A stretch of DNA of 64,000 bases. It comes from JAQWBS01 sp047975765. Its GTDB lineage: Bacteria; Pseudomonadota; Alphaproteobacteria; RF32; CAG-239. Each line of letters starts with the position of its first letter. Positions within the stretch are counted from its first letter, which is position 1. Where the stretch lies: contig JBKEEF010000002.1 in the NCBI GenBank assembly GCA_047975765.1, positions 186,001-250,000 of the forward strand, in the 5' to 3' direction. The translations under genes and the position numbers were made by a program. This document shows, piece after piece, positions 24,144 through 32,730 of this stretch. Under the pieces are notes generated by a model. That model saw only the letters and a program-made list of their open reading frames with translations, was not told the DNA's origin and ran no database searches.

Positions 24144-25166
24144 CTAATTTTTAAGTTGATTTGCTTTCATAACACCAAGTGAATATGCCGTAATTTTTGA
24201 AATTGCATCATAAAATTCTTGTCTAGATTTAACATCCTGCATCCAAGCTCTCAAATTTTCATTGCTTTCGACAAAAGTTTGATATTGTGGTCTTTCAAGC
24301 TCAAAAAGAGCTCTTGAAAAATCCTGTGCCTGAACCAAAACAAAGATGTCGTCTAAAGTTACTTCTTCAATTTCTTGAGTGTTTTTATATTTTATGGTAA
24401 TGAGTTTTCCGAATTTTTTATTAAACTTATCCATAAAACTTGTTGGTTCTTCCGTAGGCTTTTCTTTTTGCTTTTCTAGAGCATCAAACGAATAAATTTT
24501 ATTAAATTGGTTAGCCAAATAAGTTTCGCTATATATACCTTTTTCATCAAAGGAACCTAAAATTTCAATGTAAGGCAACAATTTTGGCTCATTTTCAGCT
24601 AAACTTCTTAAAACAGACATTTCATAAATATAATTTGAACCACGTTCAGCAGCATCTTTAACCAACATTGTCGTAGTGGCAATCAATGCTCCATTATCCG
24701 AAACCTTAGCCACTTCGTTAAGACGAACTTCAATCGTATCTAATCTTTGGATAACACCTAAAATTGAAGCATTGTCTGCTTTCGAAGAAATAACATTCAA
24801 ATTATGCTTTTCCAAAGAATCATATTTTTGACGAAGATTATCAACATCTGAATTTAAATCTCTTTTCAAAATTGAAAAATCTTCTTCCATATTTAAGACG
24901 TTGTTTTGCAAAACTTGAACGGTCAAATTTAAGTCTTTCTCATTTTTTGCTAAATCTGGAAAGAAATATTCCTTGATAATTGGATTTTTAAAAACAATAA
25001 AAGTACAAAAACCAACAAGAAGAAATAGTGCTGAAAAAAACTTCAAAAAGAAATGAGATTTTTTCTTAGCTGTTTTAATATCCTGTTCTGAAGAAGAATT
25101 AGCACGCTCAACTTTTTCTTCAACAAGAGGTTTGTTTTTAACTTTGATTTCCTTGTTCTTAACCAT
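24144..25166 (-). CDS. Mitofilin/Mic60-like inner-membrane protein
   Basis: The layout is a charged cytoplasmic tail (1-40), one membrane segment (about 42-60, FFSALFLLVGFCTFIVF), a long coiled coil (about 75-150) and a C-terminal helical domain (about 290-335, with LDDIFVLVQAQDFSRALFELE). That is the plan of alphaproteobacterial Mic60, the ancestor of the mitochondrial crista-junction protein that bends the inner membrane. In Alphaproteobacteria mic60 lies between heme genes and is divergent from tsaD. The divergent tsaD is here, but the heme genes are not, and the ADP kinase lies downstream. Sequence identity to Mic60 is low in the family, so the call leans on architecture and position. Confidence 0.65.
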   Translation of the reverse strand: MVKNKEIKVKNKPLVEEKVERANSSSEQDIKTAKKKSHFFLKFFSALFLLVGFCTFIVFKNPIIKEYFFPDLAKNEKDLNLTVQVLQNNVLNMEEDFSILKRDLNSDVDNLRQKYDSLEKHNLNVISSKADNASILGVIQRLDTIEVRLNEVAKVSDNGALIATTTMLVKDAAERGSNYIYEMSVLRSLAENEPKLLPYIEILGSFDEKGIYSETYLANQFNKIYSFDALEKQKEKPTEEPTSFMDKFNKKFGKLITIKYKNTQEIEEVTLDDIFVLVQAQDFSRALFELERPQYQTFVESNENLRAWMQDVKSRQEFYDAISKITAYSLGVMKANQLKN

Positions 25167-25250
25167 TTGATGAACCTTTTCCTTTGCATAATTACTCAGA
25201 ACAGTGTATATAAATAAAAAAAAACTTCAATATTTATATGGAAAAATCAA

Positions 25251-26300
25251 ATGATAGTTTTGGGCATTGAGAGTAGTTGCGACGAAACGGCTGCTGCCAT
25301 TGTGAATGAAAAAAAAGAAATTCTAGCAGAAACATTGCTTTCTCAACAAGAACATAAAGCTTTTGGAGGCGTTGTTCCTGAAATTGCTGCACGTTCGCAC
25401 TTAGAGCATATTGATGATATTGTGGATGAGTGTATTGAAAAATCCGGACTTAAAGTTCAAGATATTGATGCAATTGCAGCAACAACGGGCCCTGGTCTTA
25501 TTGGTGGTGTTCTCGTTGGTGTGATGACAGCAAAAGCAATGGCTTTAGCTCTGAATAAACCATATATTGCAGTCAATCATCTTGAAGGACACGCACTTGC
25601 AGCTCGTCAATCTAATGATGTTTCCTTCCCTTACCTTCTTCTTTTGGTTTCTGGTGGTCACTGTCAAATCTTAGTTGTTAAAGGTGTTGGAGAATATGAA
25701 AGACTGGGCACAACCATAGATGATGCGGCTGGCGAAGCTTTTGATAAAGTCGCAAAAATGCTCAATCTTGGCTATCCTGGTGGTCCTGCCTTAGAAAAAA
25801 TGGCAAACAAAGGAAATCCTGACCGATTTGTTCTTCCTCGACCAATGATAAATTCGGATGATTATAATTTTTCTTTTTCTGGTTTGAAAACGGCTGTCCG
25901 AAAAATTGTTGAATCCTATGCTCCAGATGGAAATATTGCCAAAGCAATCATCAATCCAGAAGACACAGCAGATATTTGTGCAGCATTCCAAACAGCAGCA
26001 ACAGAATGCTTGGTTAAAAAGCTTGAAAAAGCAATCAAATATTTCAAAACAAACTACCCAGATGGTAAAGATTTGGTTGTTTCTGGTGGTGTTGCAGCCA
26101 ACAGCTTTTTGAGAGATAATCTCAGAAATTTGGCACATAGAAATCAGCTCATTTTTGCTGCACCTCCGCTTCAATATTGCACAGATAATGGTGTAATGAT
26201 TGCTTGGGCAGGTCTTGAAAGATTTAAAAAAGGTTTGGTAGACGGATTAGATTTCAAACCTCGTCCACGTTGGCCACTAGATGAAATTAGGTCAAAATAA
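25251..26300 (+). CDS. tsaD: tRNA N6-adenosine threonylcarbamoyltransferase TsaD
   Basis: TsaD, with TsaB and TsaE, installs t6A37 on ANN-decoding tRNAs. The 349-residue protein has GIESSCDETAAAIV at the start, the iron-binding HLEGH (His-x3-His) near residue 110, LLLVSGGHCQI, DDAAGEAFDKVA and a C-terminal CTDNGVMIAWAG. tsaE is encoded at 50.7 kb. It is divergent from the Mic60-like gene, an arrangement conserved in the group. Confidence 0.96.
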   Translation: MIVLGIESSCDETAAAIVNEKKEILAETLLSQQEHKAFGGVVPEIAARSHLEHIDDIVDECIEKSGLKVQDIDAIAATTGPGLIGGVLVGVMTAKAMALALNKPYIAVNHLEGHALAARQSNDVSFPYLLLLVSGGHCQILVVKGVGEYERLGTTIDDAAGEAFDKVAKMLNLGYPGGPALEKMANKGNPDRFVLPRPMINSDDYNFSFSGLKTAVRKIVESYAPDGNIAKAIINPEDTADICAAFQTAATECLVKKLEKAIKYFKTNYPDGKDLVVSGGVAANSFLRDNLRNLAHRNQLIFAAPPLQYCTDNGVMIAWAGLERFKKGLVDGLDFKPRPRWPLDEIRSK

Positions 26301-26301
26301 A

Positions 26302-26937
26302 ATGATTAAAAAACCAGAAGCATTAGAGATTTTTAAAATTCTAAAAGATGAAATTCCAAACCCTGTGAGCGAATTGGAATATGTCAATCCCTATACGTTT
26401 TTGGTAGCCGTTGTTCTTTCTGCTCAAAGCACCGATAAAGGTGTAAATAAAGCGACAAAAGCTTTGTTTGAAATTGCCGATACACCTCAAAAAATGGTTT
26501 CCTTGGGTATAGACAAACTCAAAGATTATATCAAAACAATTGGATTATATAATAACAAAGCAAAAAACATCATAGCTCTAAGTCAAGATTTAGTGGAAAA
26601 ATATAATGGTGAAGTTCCGCACAACAGAGAAGCTTTAGAAAGCCTTGCTGGCGTTGGTCGAAAGACAGCAAATGTTGTTCTAAATGTCATTTGGGATGAG
26701 CCAGTGATTGCAGTTGATACACATGTGATTAGAATTGCCAACCGACTTGGCTTTTCAAAATCTGAAAATCCTCTCAAAATTGAAGAAGATTTAAATAAAA
26801 TTCTTCCAGATGAATATAAAAAATTGGCCAATCACCTTTTAGTTCTTTTCGGCAGATATACTTGCAAAGCACAAAAACCATATTGCGAGAATTGTCCGAT
26901 TGCTCACCTTTGTCACGCACCAGATAAGAGAATATAA
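26302..26937 (+). CDS. nth: Endonuclease III
   Basis: Nth removes oxidised pyrimidines and nicks the abasic site in base-excision repair. The helix-hairpin-helix motif LAGVGRKTANVVL contains the catalytic Lys, VDTHVIRI carries the catalytic Asp, and the C-terminal cluster CKAQKPYCENCPIAHLC has the C-x6-C-x2-C-x5-C spacing of the [4Fe-4S] loop. I start at the ATG at 26,302; an ATG at 26,281 would overlap tsaD by 20 bases and add seven atypical residues. Cotranscribed with tsaD. Confidence 0.95.
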   Translation: MIKKPEALEIFKILKDEIPNPVSELEYVNPYTFLVAVVLSAQSTDKGVNKATKALFEIADTPQKMVSLGIDKLKDYIKTIGLYNNKAKNIIALSQDLVEKYNGEVPHNREALESLAGVGRKTANVVLNVIWDEPVIAVDTHVIRIANRLGFSKSENPLKIEEDLNKILPDEYKKLANHLLVLFGRYTCKAQKPYCENCPIAHLCHAPDKRI

Positions 26938-26951
26938 GTTATTTGCAATAT

Positions 26952-26981
26952 AAAAAAAGCTCCAATTTTTGGAGCTTTTTT
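26952..26981. terminator. Bidirectional terminator between nth and secB
   Basis: AAAAAGCTCCAA and TTGGAGCTTTTT form a 12-bp stem with a very short loop, with A and T tracts on either side, between two convergent genes. Confidence 0.85.
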
Positions 26982-26999
26982 ACATTATAAAATAGAATT

Positions 27000-27467
27000 T
27001 TAGTTCTTCACATCACTAGCAGGTTCTTGTTTTTCTGCTCTTGCATTAAACATTGCCACAAAATCAATTGGTGTGAGCATCAAAGGAGGAAGACCACCAT
27101 CAACCAAAGTGTTTGTTACAATACTTCTAACATATGGGAATAAAAGTCTAGGAATCTCGATTAAAAGAACTGGTTCTAAATGTTCTTGAGGAACATTGAC
27201 AGCCACAACTGAAGCATAAGAAAGTTCCAAAACAAAAAGTTTCTTTTCTTTGATATTAGCTTCAATATTAACTTGAAGTGCAACTTCAAAAAGATTTTCC
27301 TTAACATGATTTGCTTCAACATTAATTCTGATATCCGTTTCAGGATTAGTTGAAACTTCGTCAAAAATTTCTGGAGCAAAAGGAATTTCTAAAGACAAGT
27401 CTTTAATATATTGATTTCTTATCAAAATTGATGGAAGTTCAGCATTTGTTTTTTCTTTATCTGTCAT
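27000..27467 (-). CDS. secB: Protein-export chaperone SecB
   Basis: SecB keeps secretory proteins unfolded and delivers them to SecA. The 155-residue protein has the QYIKDLSLEIPFAP start of the family, a central beta-sheet block (NHVKENLFEVALQVNIEA), and LLIEIPRLLFPYVRSIV plus GGLPPLMLTPIDF near the end, which form the SecA-binding and peptide-groove surfaces. secB next to the Tim44-domain gene, dnaQ and coaE is a conserved alphaproteobacterial order close to the origin. It is divergent from the Tim44 gene. Confidence 0.96.
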   Translation of the reverse strand: MTDKEKTNAELPSILIRNQYIKDLSLEIPFAPEIFDEVSTNPETDIRINVEANHVKENLFEVALQVNIEANIKEKKLFVLELSYASVVAVNVPQEHLEPVLLIEIPRLLFPYVRSIVTNTLVDGGLPPLMLTPIDFVAMFNARAEKQEPASDVKN

Positions 27468-27599
27468 AAAAATATCTCCTTTTTTGTAATTATTTACAAT
27501 TTAGCAATACAAAGTCCTAATAGCAAGATTAATTTATCTGTTGATAATAAGTTTATTTAACACTATATTTAAGTAAGAATATGAAATGAAGGGAAAAAA

Positions 27600-28259
27600 A
27601 TGTTGATAGATATCATTATCTTAATTGTTTTATTAGTTGTTATATATAGTCGCCTCAAAAATGTTTTAGGGACAAGACCAGAAGTTCATAGAACAGAAAT
27701 TTCTGAAAAAGCGGCTGAGAAAATTTTTGACATTATTTTGAAAGAGGCAAAAAAATCTCCTGAAAACGCTGTCATTGAAAAAGGCGAGTTAGAAACAATT
27801 GAGAACGAAGAAAATTTATCAGAACTTGATAAAAATCTTCTCCAAATTCCACATTTTAGTAAAGAAAGATTCATCAATAGTTCAAAAAAAGCATTTGAAA
27901 TTATCATCACTTCTTTCAGTAAAGGTGATGTTTCCACGCTTGAAAATTTGGTGAGCAAAGGCTTGCTTAAAAAATTCAGAGATGTCATTGAACAAAGAGA
28001 AAAAGACGGTATCATAGCAGAAACCGACTTTGTCGGATTTGAACTTGCCGAAATTAAAGATGCTAAAATTCTTAAAACAGGCATTGCTAAAATCACTATG
28101 AAATTCATTTCAGAACAAGTAAACATTCTTAAAAACGCTCTTGGTGACGTGGTTGAAGGAGATGAAAATTTTATCCAAAACATTACTGATATTTGGACAT
28201 TTGAAAGAAATTTAACATCAACTAGCCCTAATTGGCTCTTAACTTCAACTAAAAAATAA
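27600..28259 (+). CDS. Tim44-like domain protein
   Basis: Residues 1-18 form a hydrophobic anchor (MLIDIIILIVLLVVIYSR). After an acidic linker comes the Tim44-like domain from about residue 85 to 215: FINSSKKAFEIIITSFSKGDVSTLENLVS, the alpha/beta core and WTFERNLTSTSPNWLL at the end. This is the alphaproteobacterial relative (TimA) of the mitochondrial import motor subunit; its bacterial role is unclear and may concern membrane-protein or respiratory-complex assembly. Its stop codon overlaps the mltA start by one base (TAATG), so the two are translated together. Confidence 0.88.
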   Translation: MLIDIIILIVLLVVIYSRLKNVLGTRPEVHRTEISEKAAEKIFDIILKEAKKSPENAVIEKGELETIENEENLSELDKNLLQIPHFSKERFINSSKKAFEIIITSFSKGDVSTLENLVSKGLLKKFRDVIEQREKDGIIAETDFVGFELAEIKDAKILKTGIAKITMKFISEQVNILKNALGDVVEGDENFIQNITDIWTFERNLTSTSPNWLLTSTKK

Positions 28260-29488
28260 TGAAAAATATTCTCAAATTCTTATGGATTCCTCTCCTTGCT
28301 TTTATCATCTTCAAAGAATTTAAAAGCCAGCCTGAACCAAAAATAATTGAAAAAGAAATCATTAAAGAAGTTCCTGCTAAAATAGAACCAACTGAAGAAA
28401 AATTTGATATTAGCCTTCTAGATAGTGATTTTAAGGCCATTCCAAATTGGGATAAAGATACTAAACTTGAAGATTTCAGAAAAGCTTTTGAAAATTCTTG
28501 CAAAGTTATTTCTTCAAAAAAAGACAAGTTTCTTTCTGATTCATATATCAAAATTTCAACTCAAGAATATAAAAGCATATGTGAAAAATCTAAAAGTGCT
28601 AAAAATTTTAAGCAATTTATTGTTGATAATTTCACACCATATCTTATTATTGAAAATGGAAATGAATTTGGTAAATTCACCTCATATTATGAATCAAGAA
28701 TTAATGCTTCCCACAAAAAAACAGATAAATATAAGTATCCCGTTTATGGTAAACCCCATGATTTGGTTGAAATCAATATAAAAGATTTTGATGAAACTCT
28801 TCCAAGTAAAAGATTTGTTGGTAGAGTTAAAGAGCAAAAACTCGTGAAATATTACACTCGTAAAGAAATCTACGAAGGAAAAGTTAATGCTCCAATCATT
28901 TTTTGGACAGATAGTTATATTGATCTATTTATTATGCAAATTCAAGGTTCTGCTATTGCGCATTTTTCTGACGGAAAAGATATGAGAATTGGTTATGCAG
29001 ACAATAATGGATTGGATTTCAAAGGAATTGGAAGTCTTCTTCTTAAAAAAGGGCTTATAAAACCTGGTCAAGCTTCTATGGGTGGTATAAAAAAATGGAT
29101 GCATGAAAATCCTAAACTTGCTTTAGATAATATGCTTGAAAATCAAAGATTTATATTTCATCGTTTAATTGATGCAGAAGGTCCTCTTGGTGCTCAAGGT
29201 GTTCCTCTTGTCGCTGGAAGAAGTGTTGCTGTTGATAGAAAATTCATTCCTTTGGGAAGTGTTCTTTGGGTTGATACCACGGGACCACATCACGAAAAAA
29301 TTCAAAAACTTGTTGTTGCTCAAGATATTGGAAGTGCCATAAAAGGTGCAATTAGAGGAGACTATTTCTGGGGTTCTGGAAATGACGAAGTCTTAGATAT
29401 GGCTGGTAAAATGAATGCTTGGGGAAGATTATTTATTCTTCTCCCTAAATCTGCGGAGGTTGTAAATGGCAACAAAAAAACCAAATAA
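28259..29488 (+). CDS. mltA: Membrane-bound lytic murein transglycosylase A
   Basis: MltA cuts peptidoglycan glycan strands to 1,6-anhydromuropeptides. The 409-residue protein has an N-terminal hydrophobic segment (about 5-20) rather than a lipobox. The MltA domain contains TSYYESRINASHKK and QIQGSAIAHFSDG. The 3D domain carries AVDRKFIPLGSVLWVDT, AQDIGSAIKGAIRGDYFWGSG and the catalytic Asp region EVLDMAGKM. Length is normal. It follows the Tim44 gene in a conserved block. Confidence 0.93.
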   Translation: MKNILKFLWIPLLAFIIFKEFKSQPEPKIIEKEIIKEVPAKIEPTEEKFDISLLDSDFKAIPNWDKDTKLEDFRKAFENSCKVISSKKDKFLSDSYIKISTQEYKSICEKSKSAKNFKQFIVDNFTPYLIIENGNEFGKFTSYYESRINASHKKTDKYKYPVYGKPHDLVEINIKDFDETLPSKRFVGRVKEQKLVKYYTRKEIYEGKVNAPIIFWTDSYIDLFIMQIQGSAIAHFSDGKDMRIGYADNNGLDFKGIGSLLLKKGLIKPGQASMGGIKKWMHENPKLALDNMLENQRFIFHRLIDAEGPLGAQGVPLVAGRSVAVDRKFIPLGSVLWVDTTGPHHEKIQKLVVAQDIGSAIKGAIRGDYFWGSGNDEVLDMAGKMNAWGRLFILLPKSAEVVNGNKKTK

Positions 29489-30014
29489 AGCAGATATAAT
29501 GACCTATAAAGCTTTTCAAAAAGCTGTTGAAAAAGATTTACTAAAACTTTATTTCAATGATACCATTTTGAATAAGCCTGGTATTCCGGTTTATAATCCT
29601 TGGGAATATCTTCTTCCAAAACTAGTCCCTGCACTTCTTGGTTTGTTTATCCTATTTTTCAGCATTATTCTTGGACTCATTTTTATTGTTGGCTCTTTAG
29701 CTTTAAATGATAAATTTTTTAAGAAGAAATTAGATATTCTTTTTTATAATCGCTCTAAAGATTATGCTCTTAAATCTTATGATAATTTTGAAGAAATTTG
29801 GTCTTTAGGTGGTATAATTCTAGCAGATACAAATAATAAAAAAAATTCATGTCTTTCTCCTGAAGAAAATTGGAAAGAATATATTATCAATAATTTTTCT
29901 GACTTAATGGTTGATAAAAAAGAAGAAACAGAGGAAAAGAAGGAAGAAAAACAAGAAGATAAAGAAGATGAAACAAAAAGAAAAAGACCAACTCCAACAA
30001 GACACAGAAGATAA
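29466..30014 (+). CDS. Membrane protein of unknown function between mltA and smr
   Basis: I do not recognise a family. The 182-residue protein has one long hydrophobic region (about 49-81, with ALLGLFILFFSIILGLIFIV), enough for one or two membrane passes. A soluble part follows (82-150) and then a very charged Glu/Lys tail from about 150 (many EEK repeats) ending in RKRPTPTRHRR. It overlaps mltA by 23 bases and the Smr gene overlaps its end by 47 bases, so it lies inside a tightly coupled operon. The charged tail is low complexity. Confidence 0.6.
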   Translation: MATKKPNKADIMTYKAFQKAVEKDLLKLYFNDTILNKPGIPVYNPWEYLLPKLVPALLGLFILFFSIILGLIFIVGSLALNDKFFKKKLDILFYNRSKDYALKSYDNFEEIWSLGGIILADTNNKKNSCLSPEENWKEYIINNFSDLMVDKKEETEEKKEEKQEDKEDETKRKRPTPTRHRR

Positions 30015-30516
30015 TTCTGCTTGGGAAGAGTTTACTAAAAATATAAAAAAAATTGAAAATGATGAAAGAGTTTCTTTTCAAGAAAAAAAACCTATCATAA
30101 TCAATAATGATATTACATATTTTCAAATCGAAGCAAACAAAAATTTAGATGATTTAGAAATTGGAAGTACTGATAATATTGATCGTTCAACTGCAAAGAA
30201 GTTTTCTCGCCATGAGTTTAGAGTTGAAGGTGAATTAGATTTACATGGCTACACAGAAAGCAAAGCTTTTGATGCTGTAACAAACTTTATCAAAAAATCA
30301 TATATCCAAGAAAAAAGATGTGTTATTATTATCACTGGAAAAGGGCTTAGAAAAGAAGAAGATGATATCTTCTCCTCACGTGGGGTTTTGAAGGATAAAG
30401 TCCCTCATTGGCTTAATTCTGAAGATTTAAGACCTTTTATTCTCTCAATCAAACACCCTTCACCTAGCTTGGGTGGAACAGGAGCTTTATATGTTTTGCT
30501 CAAAAGAAATAAGTAA
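29968..30516 (+). CDS. Smr-domain protein (SmrA-type)
   Basis: The C-terminal 90 residues form an Smr domain: ELDLHGYTESKAFDAV (the LDLHG motif), VIIITGKGLRKE (the GKG motif), GVLKDKVPHWL and LGGTGALYVLLKR. Smr domains are nucleases or nucleic-acid binding modules. The acidic N-terminal half is unstructured-looking. I choose the ATG at 29,968, preceded by AAGAAG; an upstream ATG at 29,911 would add 19 mostly Lys/Arg residues that are only the neighbour gene in another frame. In Alphaproteobacteria this gene follows mltA near the origin. Confidence 0.85.
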   Translation: MKQKEKDQLQQDTEDNSAWEEFTKNIKKIENDERVSFQEKKPIIINNDITYFQIEANKNLDDLEIGSTDNIDRSTAKKFSRHEFRVEGELDLHGYTESKAFDAVTNFIKKSYIQEKRCVIIITGKGLRKEEDDIFSSRGVLKDKVPHWLNSEDLRPFILSIKHPSPSLGGTGALYVLLKRNK

Positions 30517-30517
30517 T

Positions 30518-31204
30518 TTACCAGACTTCTTCTAGTTTTAATTTTTTCTTCAAAAAATCTTTATGTGCTTCAAACTCAACTTCTGAAATATCAAAAACTC
30601 TTGCAACTCTTAAACTTTTTCCTGCTACATGATCCACAAACTGTGTTTTTGAACCATTTGATTTATTATCTTTCAACATGGTTGGTTCAACACCACCAAT
30701 TAATTCAAGATAAACTTTAGCAAGTAATTCTGAGTCAATAAGAGCGCCGTGTTTTGTTCTATCTGAAGCGTCTATATTGAATCTACGACAAAGAGCATCC
30801 AAACTTGCTCTTGCACCAGGAAACATATTTCGGGCAATTTCTAATGTATCAATTACTCTATCCCATTCAAGTTTTGGTTTATTAATAGCTTTTAATTCAT
30901 AATTCAAAAAATTAATATCGAATGCTGCATTATGTGCAATCAATTTAGCATCATCACCAATAAAAGCTAAAAAATCATCTGCAACATCTTCAAAAACAGG
31001 ATAATCTTTCAAAAAATCATAAGAAAGTCCATGGACTTTAAAAGCCTCTTCTGGAACTTCTTTACAAGGATTAATATATTGGTGATATTCTCTTCCAGTT
31101 GGTAAATGATTGATGAGTTCAATTGCACCAATTTCAACGAGTCTCTCTCCTTCTTCAGGTTTAAAACCTGTAGTTTCCGTATCAAATACAATCTCTCTAA
31201 CCAT
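30518..31204 (-). CDS. dnaQ: DNA polymerase III epsilon subunit
   Basis: DnaQ is the 3'-5' proofreading exonuclease of the replicative polymerase. The 228-residue protein has all three DEDDh motifs: DTETTGFKPE (Exo I), HNAAFDINFLN (Exo II) and HGALIDSELLA (Exo III). A C-terminal tail of about 45 residues would contact the alpha subunit. It overlaps the next upstream gene's end by 8 bases and sits beside coaE, as in other Alphaproteobacteria. Confidence 0.95.
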   Translation of the reverse strand: MVREIVFDTETTGFKPEEGERLVEIGAIELINHLPTGREYHQYINPCKEVPEEAFKVHGLSYDFLKDYPVFEDVADDFLAFIGDDAKLIAHNAAFDINFLNYELKAINKPKLEWDRVIDTLEIARNMFPGARASLDALCRRFNIDASDRTKHGALIDSELLAKVYLELIGGVEPTMLKDNKSNGSKTQFVDHVAGKSLRVARVFDISEVEFEAHKDFLKKKLKLEEVW

Positions 31205-31688
31205 TAAATTTATTCCTTGTATAAGTTTCTTCTATAATCTTCTTCACTTCTTCATATTTATAATTTTTGACTATATCACCATTAATTTCAACTCTATAGC
31301 CTTTATCAAAAAAATTTTGAGTAACACTTGATTGTTCTTCATTTTCTTTTTTTATATTCAAACATATAAATTTTTGTTTTATCTTTGGGATAATTGTTTC
31401 AGTAATATTTTCAACATGTTTCCATGATAAAAATTTAGATTTAGGAAATTGATAATAATAAATTCCTTCATTTGAAATAATATAAACAGGATTTTTGTCA
31501 AAAATTTTAATAGAAAAAAGAATAAATCCTATACTAAAAAATATTATACCTATTACTGAAACTATAAAATGCTTTTCGTTTTCATGATTTATTAAAAGAA
31601 ATATGCAAGACACAACGGCTAATAATAAGATTAAGCTTAGCCATAAACATTTAAGTTTACTTGCATACATTTTTGTTTCATTAGTCAT
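31197..31688 (-). CDS. Two-pass membrane protein with a C-terminal soluble domain, unknown function
   Basis: From the ATG at 31,688 the protein has about 163 residues: two membrane segments (about 18-34, LWLSLILLLAVVSCIFLLI, and about 44-63, IVSVIGIIFFSIGFILFSI) and a soluble part with a GIYYYQFPKSKFLSWKHVEN block. That block resembles the small PH-like domain of STM3941-type bacterial membrane proteins. An earlier in-frame start at 31,703 is possible. It overlaps coaE and dnaQ by 8 bases each, so it is inserted within a coupled coaE-dnaQ operon, where no gene is usually found. Confidence 0.6.
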   Translation of the reverse strand: MTNETKMYASKLKCLWLSLILLLAVVSCIFLLINHENEKHFIVSVIGIIFFSIGFILFSIKIFDKNPVYIISNEGIYYYQFPKSKFLSWKHVENITETIIPKIKQKFICLNIKKENEEQSSVTQNFFDKGYRVEINGDIVKNYKYEEVKKIIEETYTRNKFNG

Positions 31689-32268
31689 TCGATAAAATTC
31701 CATTTATCACATTAATAACTTCTAATCTTAATAAATTTGGCGTTGTATTTGTATCAATTACTATATCAGCAAGTTCTTTTTTTGCATTATTATCTAATTG
31801 AACAGCAACAATTTGTTCAAAATGTTCTGCCGAAACATTATCTCTTCTCATAACGCGTTGTTTTTGAATCTCATATGGTACGTCTGCGACAATAATAAAA
31901 TCACAATATTTCTCCCAACCCATTTCAAAAAGAAGCGCAACATCAATAAAATATGTATAATCTGTTTTAGAATGTCTATTAATATAAAACTTTAATGTCC
32001 TATCAAGAAATGGGTGAATTAAATCTTCCAATTTTTTAAGCTGTTTTTTATCATTAAAAACAATATTTCTTAATTTTCTTTTATTGAATTTTCCACCTTC
32101 TAAAGAATCTGGAAAACATTTTATAATTTCTTCAATAAAATCTTTTTTGTTATATAATCTTCTTACCCAACCATCCACATCATAGACACTAAAACCAAGC
32201 CTATTCACAATTTTGGCGATTGTTGTTTTACCACAACCGATTGAACCTGTGATTGCCACTAATTTCAT
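31681..32268 (-). CDS. coaE: Dephospho-CoA kinase
   Basis: CoaE phosphorylates dephospho-CoA in the last step of coenzyme A synthesis. The 195-residue protein begins AITGSIGCGKTTIAKIV, where the P-loop is GSIGCGKT. DVDGWVRRLY follows, then IDVALLFEMGWEKYCDFIIV (the CoA-binding region) and QRVMRRDNVSAEHF in the lid. The gene reads leftward away from the candidate origin. Confidence 0.95.
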   Translation of the reverse strand: MKLVAITGSIGCGKTTIAKIVNRLGFSVYDVDGWVRRLYNKKDFIEEIIKCFPDSLEGGKFNKRKLRNIVFNDKKQLKKLEDLIHPFLDRTLKFYINRHSKTDYTYFIDVALLFEMGWEKYCDFIIVADVPYEIQKQRVMRRDNVSAEHFEQIVAVQLDNNAKKELADIVIDTNTTPNLLRLEVINVINGILSND

Positions 32269-32414
32269 TATTTATATACCTTTTTATTAACAGGGTATGT
32301 GCATAAATATGACACATCTGGATATATTATAAATTAATCCCCGTAATATAAAATTTAATATACCCACTTATTAACAAGTTGATAAGTTTTGTTAACCTAT
32401 TTTTAATTTGTTTA

Positions 32415-32430
32415 TTAATTTTTTATTAAC
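32415..32430. promoter_or_regulatory. CtrA-type box 1 in the candidate origin
   Basis: TTAA (32415-32418), seven bases, TTAAC (32426-32430): a match to the CtrA consensus TTAA-N7-TTAAC. It overlaps a TTATTAACA element. In Caulobacter CtrA binding at the origin blocks initiation. No ctrA gene is in the window, so use of the site is inference. Confidence 0.4.
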
Positions 32431-32515
32431 AACTAATCAAAATTTGTCTTTTTGAAGATAACTATATGATTCAAAATATTTTAAAATTAGATAAAATTTA
32501 TATTTCACATGCTTA

Positions 32516-32531
32516 TTAACAATCTATTAAC
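32516..32531. promoter_or_regulatory. CtrA-type box 2 in the candidate origin
   Basis: TTAA (32516-32519), seven bases, TTAACC (32527-32532): another match to TTAA-N7-TTAAC, overlapping the fourth TTATTAACA copy. The sequence is AT-rich, so a chance match is possible, but two in 120 bp at the candidate origin is notable. Confidence 0.45.
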
Positions 32532-32730
32532 CTTTGTATAAATCTGTTAATAATTTTTAATTAACATCTATAACAAGCATATACCATATACTACTAACTT
32601 TTAAAAATATTTATTAGGGGCTGTTCATTTCTATTTGACAGTTCAGTAATTTGAATTTATACAAGTATATATTATATCTTATCAAAAAATCTCATATCAA
32701 AATTTCAATTAATATATTCCAAGGTATTTC

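Larger units (their letters stand above)
32269..32730. other. Candidate chromosomal replication origin (oriC)
   Basis: This 462-bp gene-free region between divergent coaE and rho is extremely AT-rich. The 9-mer TTATTAACA occurs at 32284-32292, 32368-32376, 32423-32431 and 32513-32521 on the plus strand and 32545-32553 on the minus strand. It differs from the DnaA box TTATCCACA at two positions. Two CtrA-type boxes (TTAA-N7-TTAAC) overlap two of these. Neighbouring genes (coaE, dnaQ, secB, mltA on one side; rho, mnmE, mnmG, rsmG, parAB on the other) are those found near alphaproteobacterial origins. The right part (32,560-32,730) has no further clear repeats and may carry the rho promoter. Confidence 0.6.

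Noticed and set aside
30361..30380. CACGTG hexamer as another parS core near 30.4 kb
   Set aside because: Its flanks do not match the parS arms.
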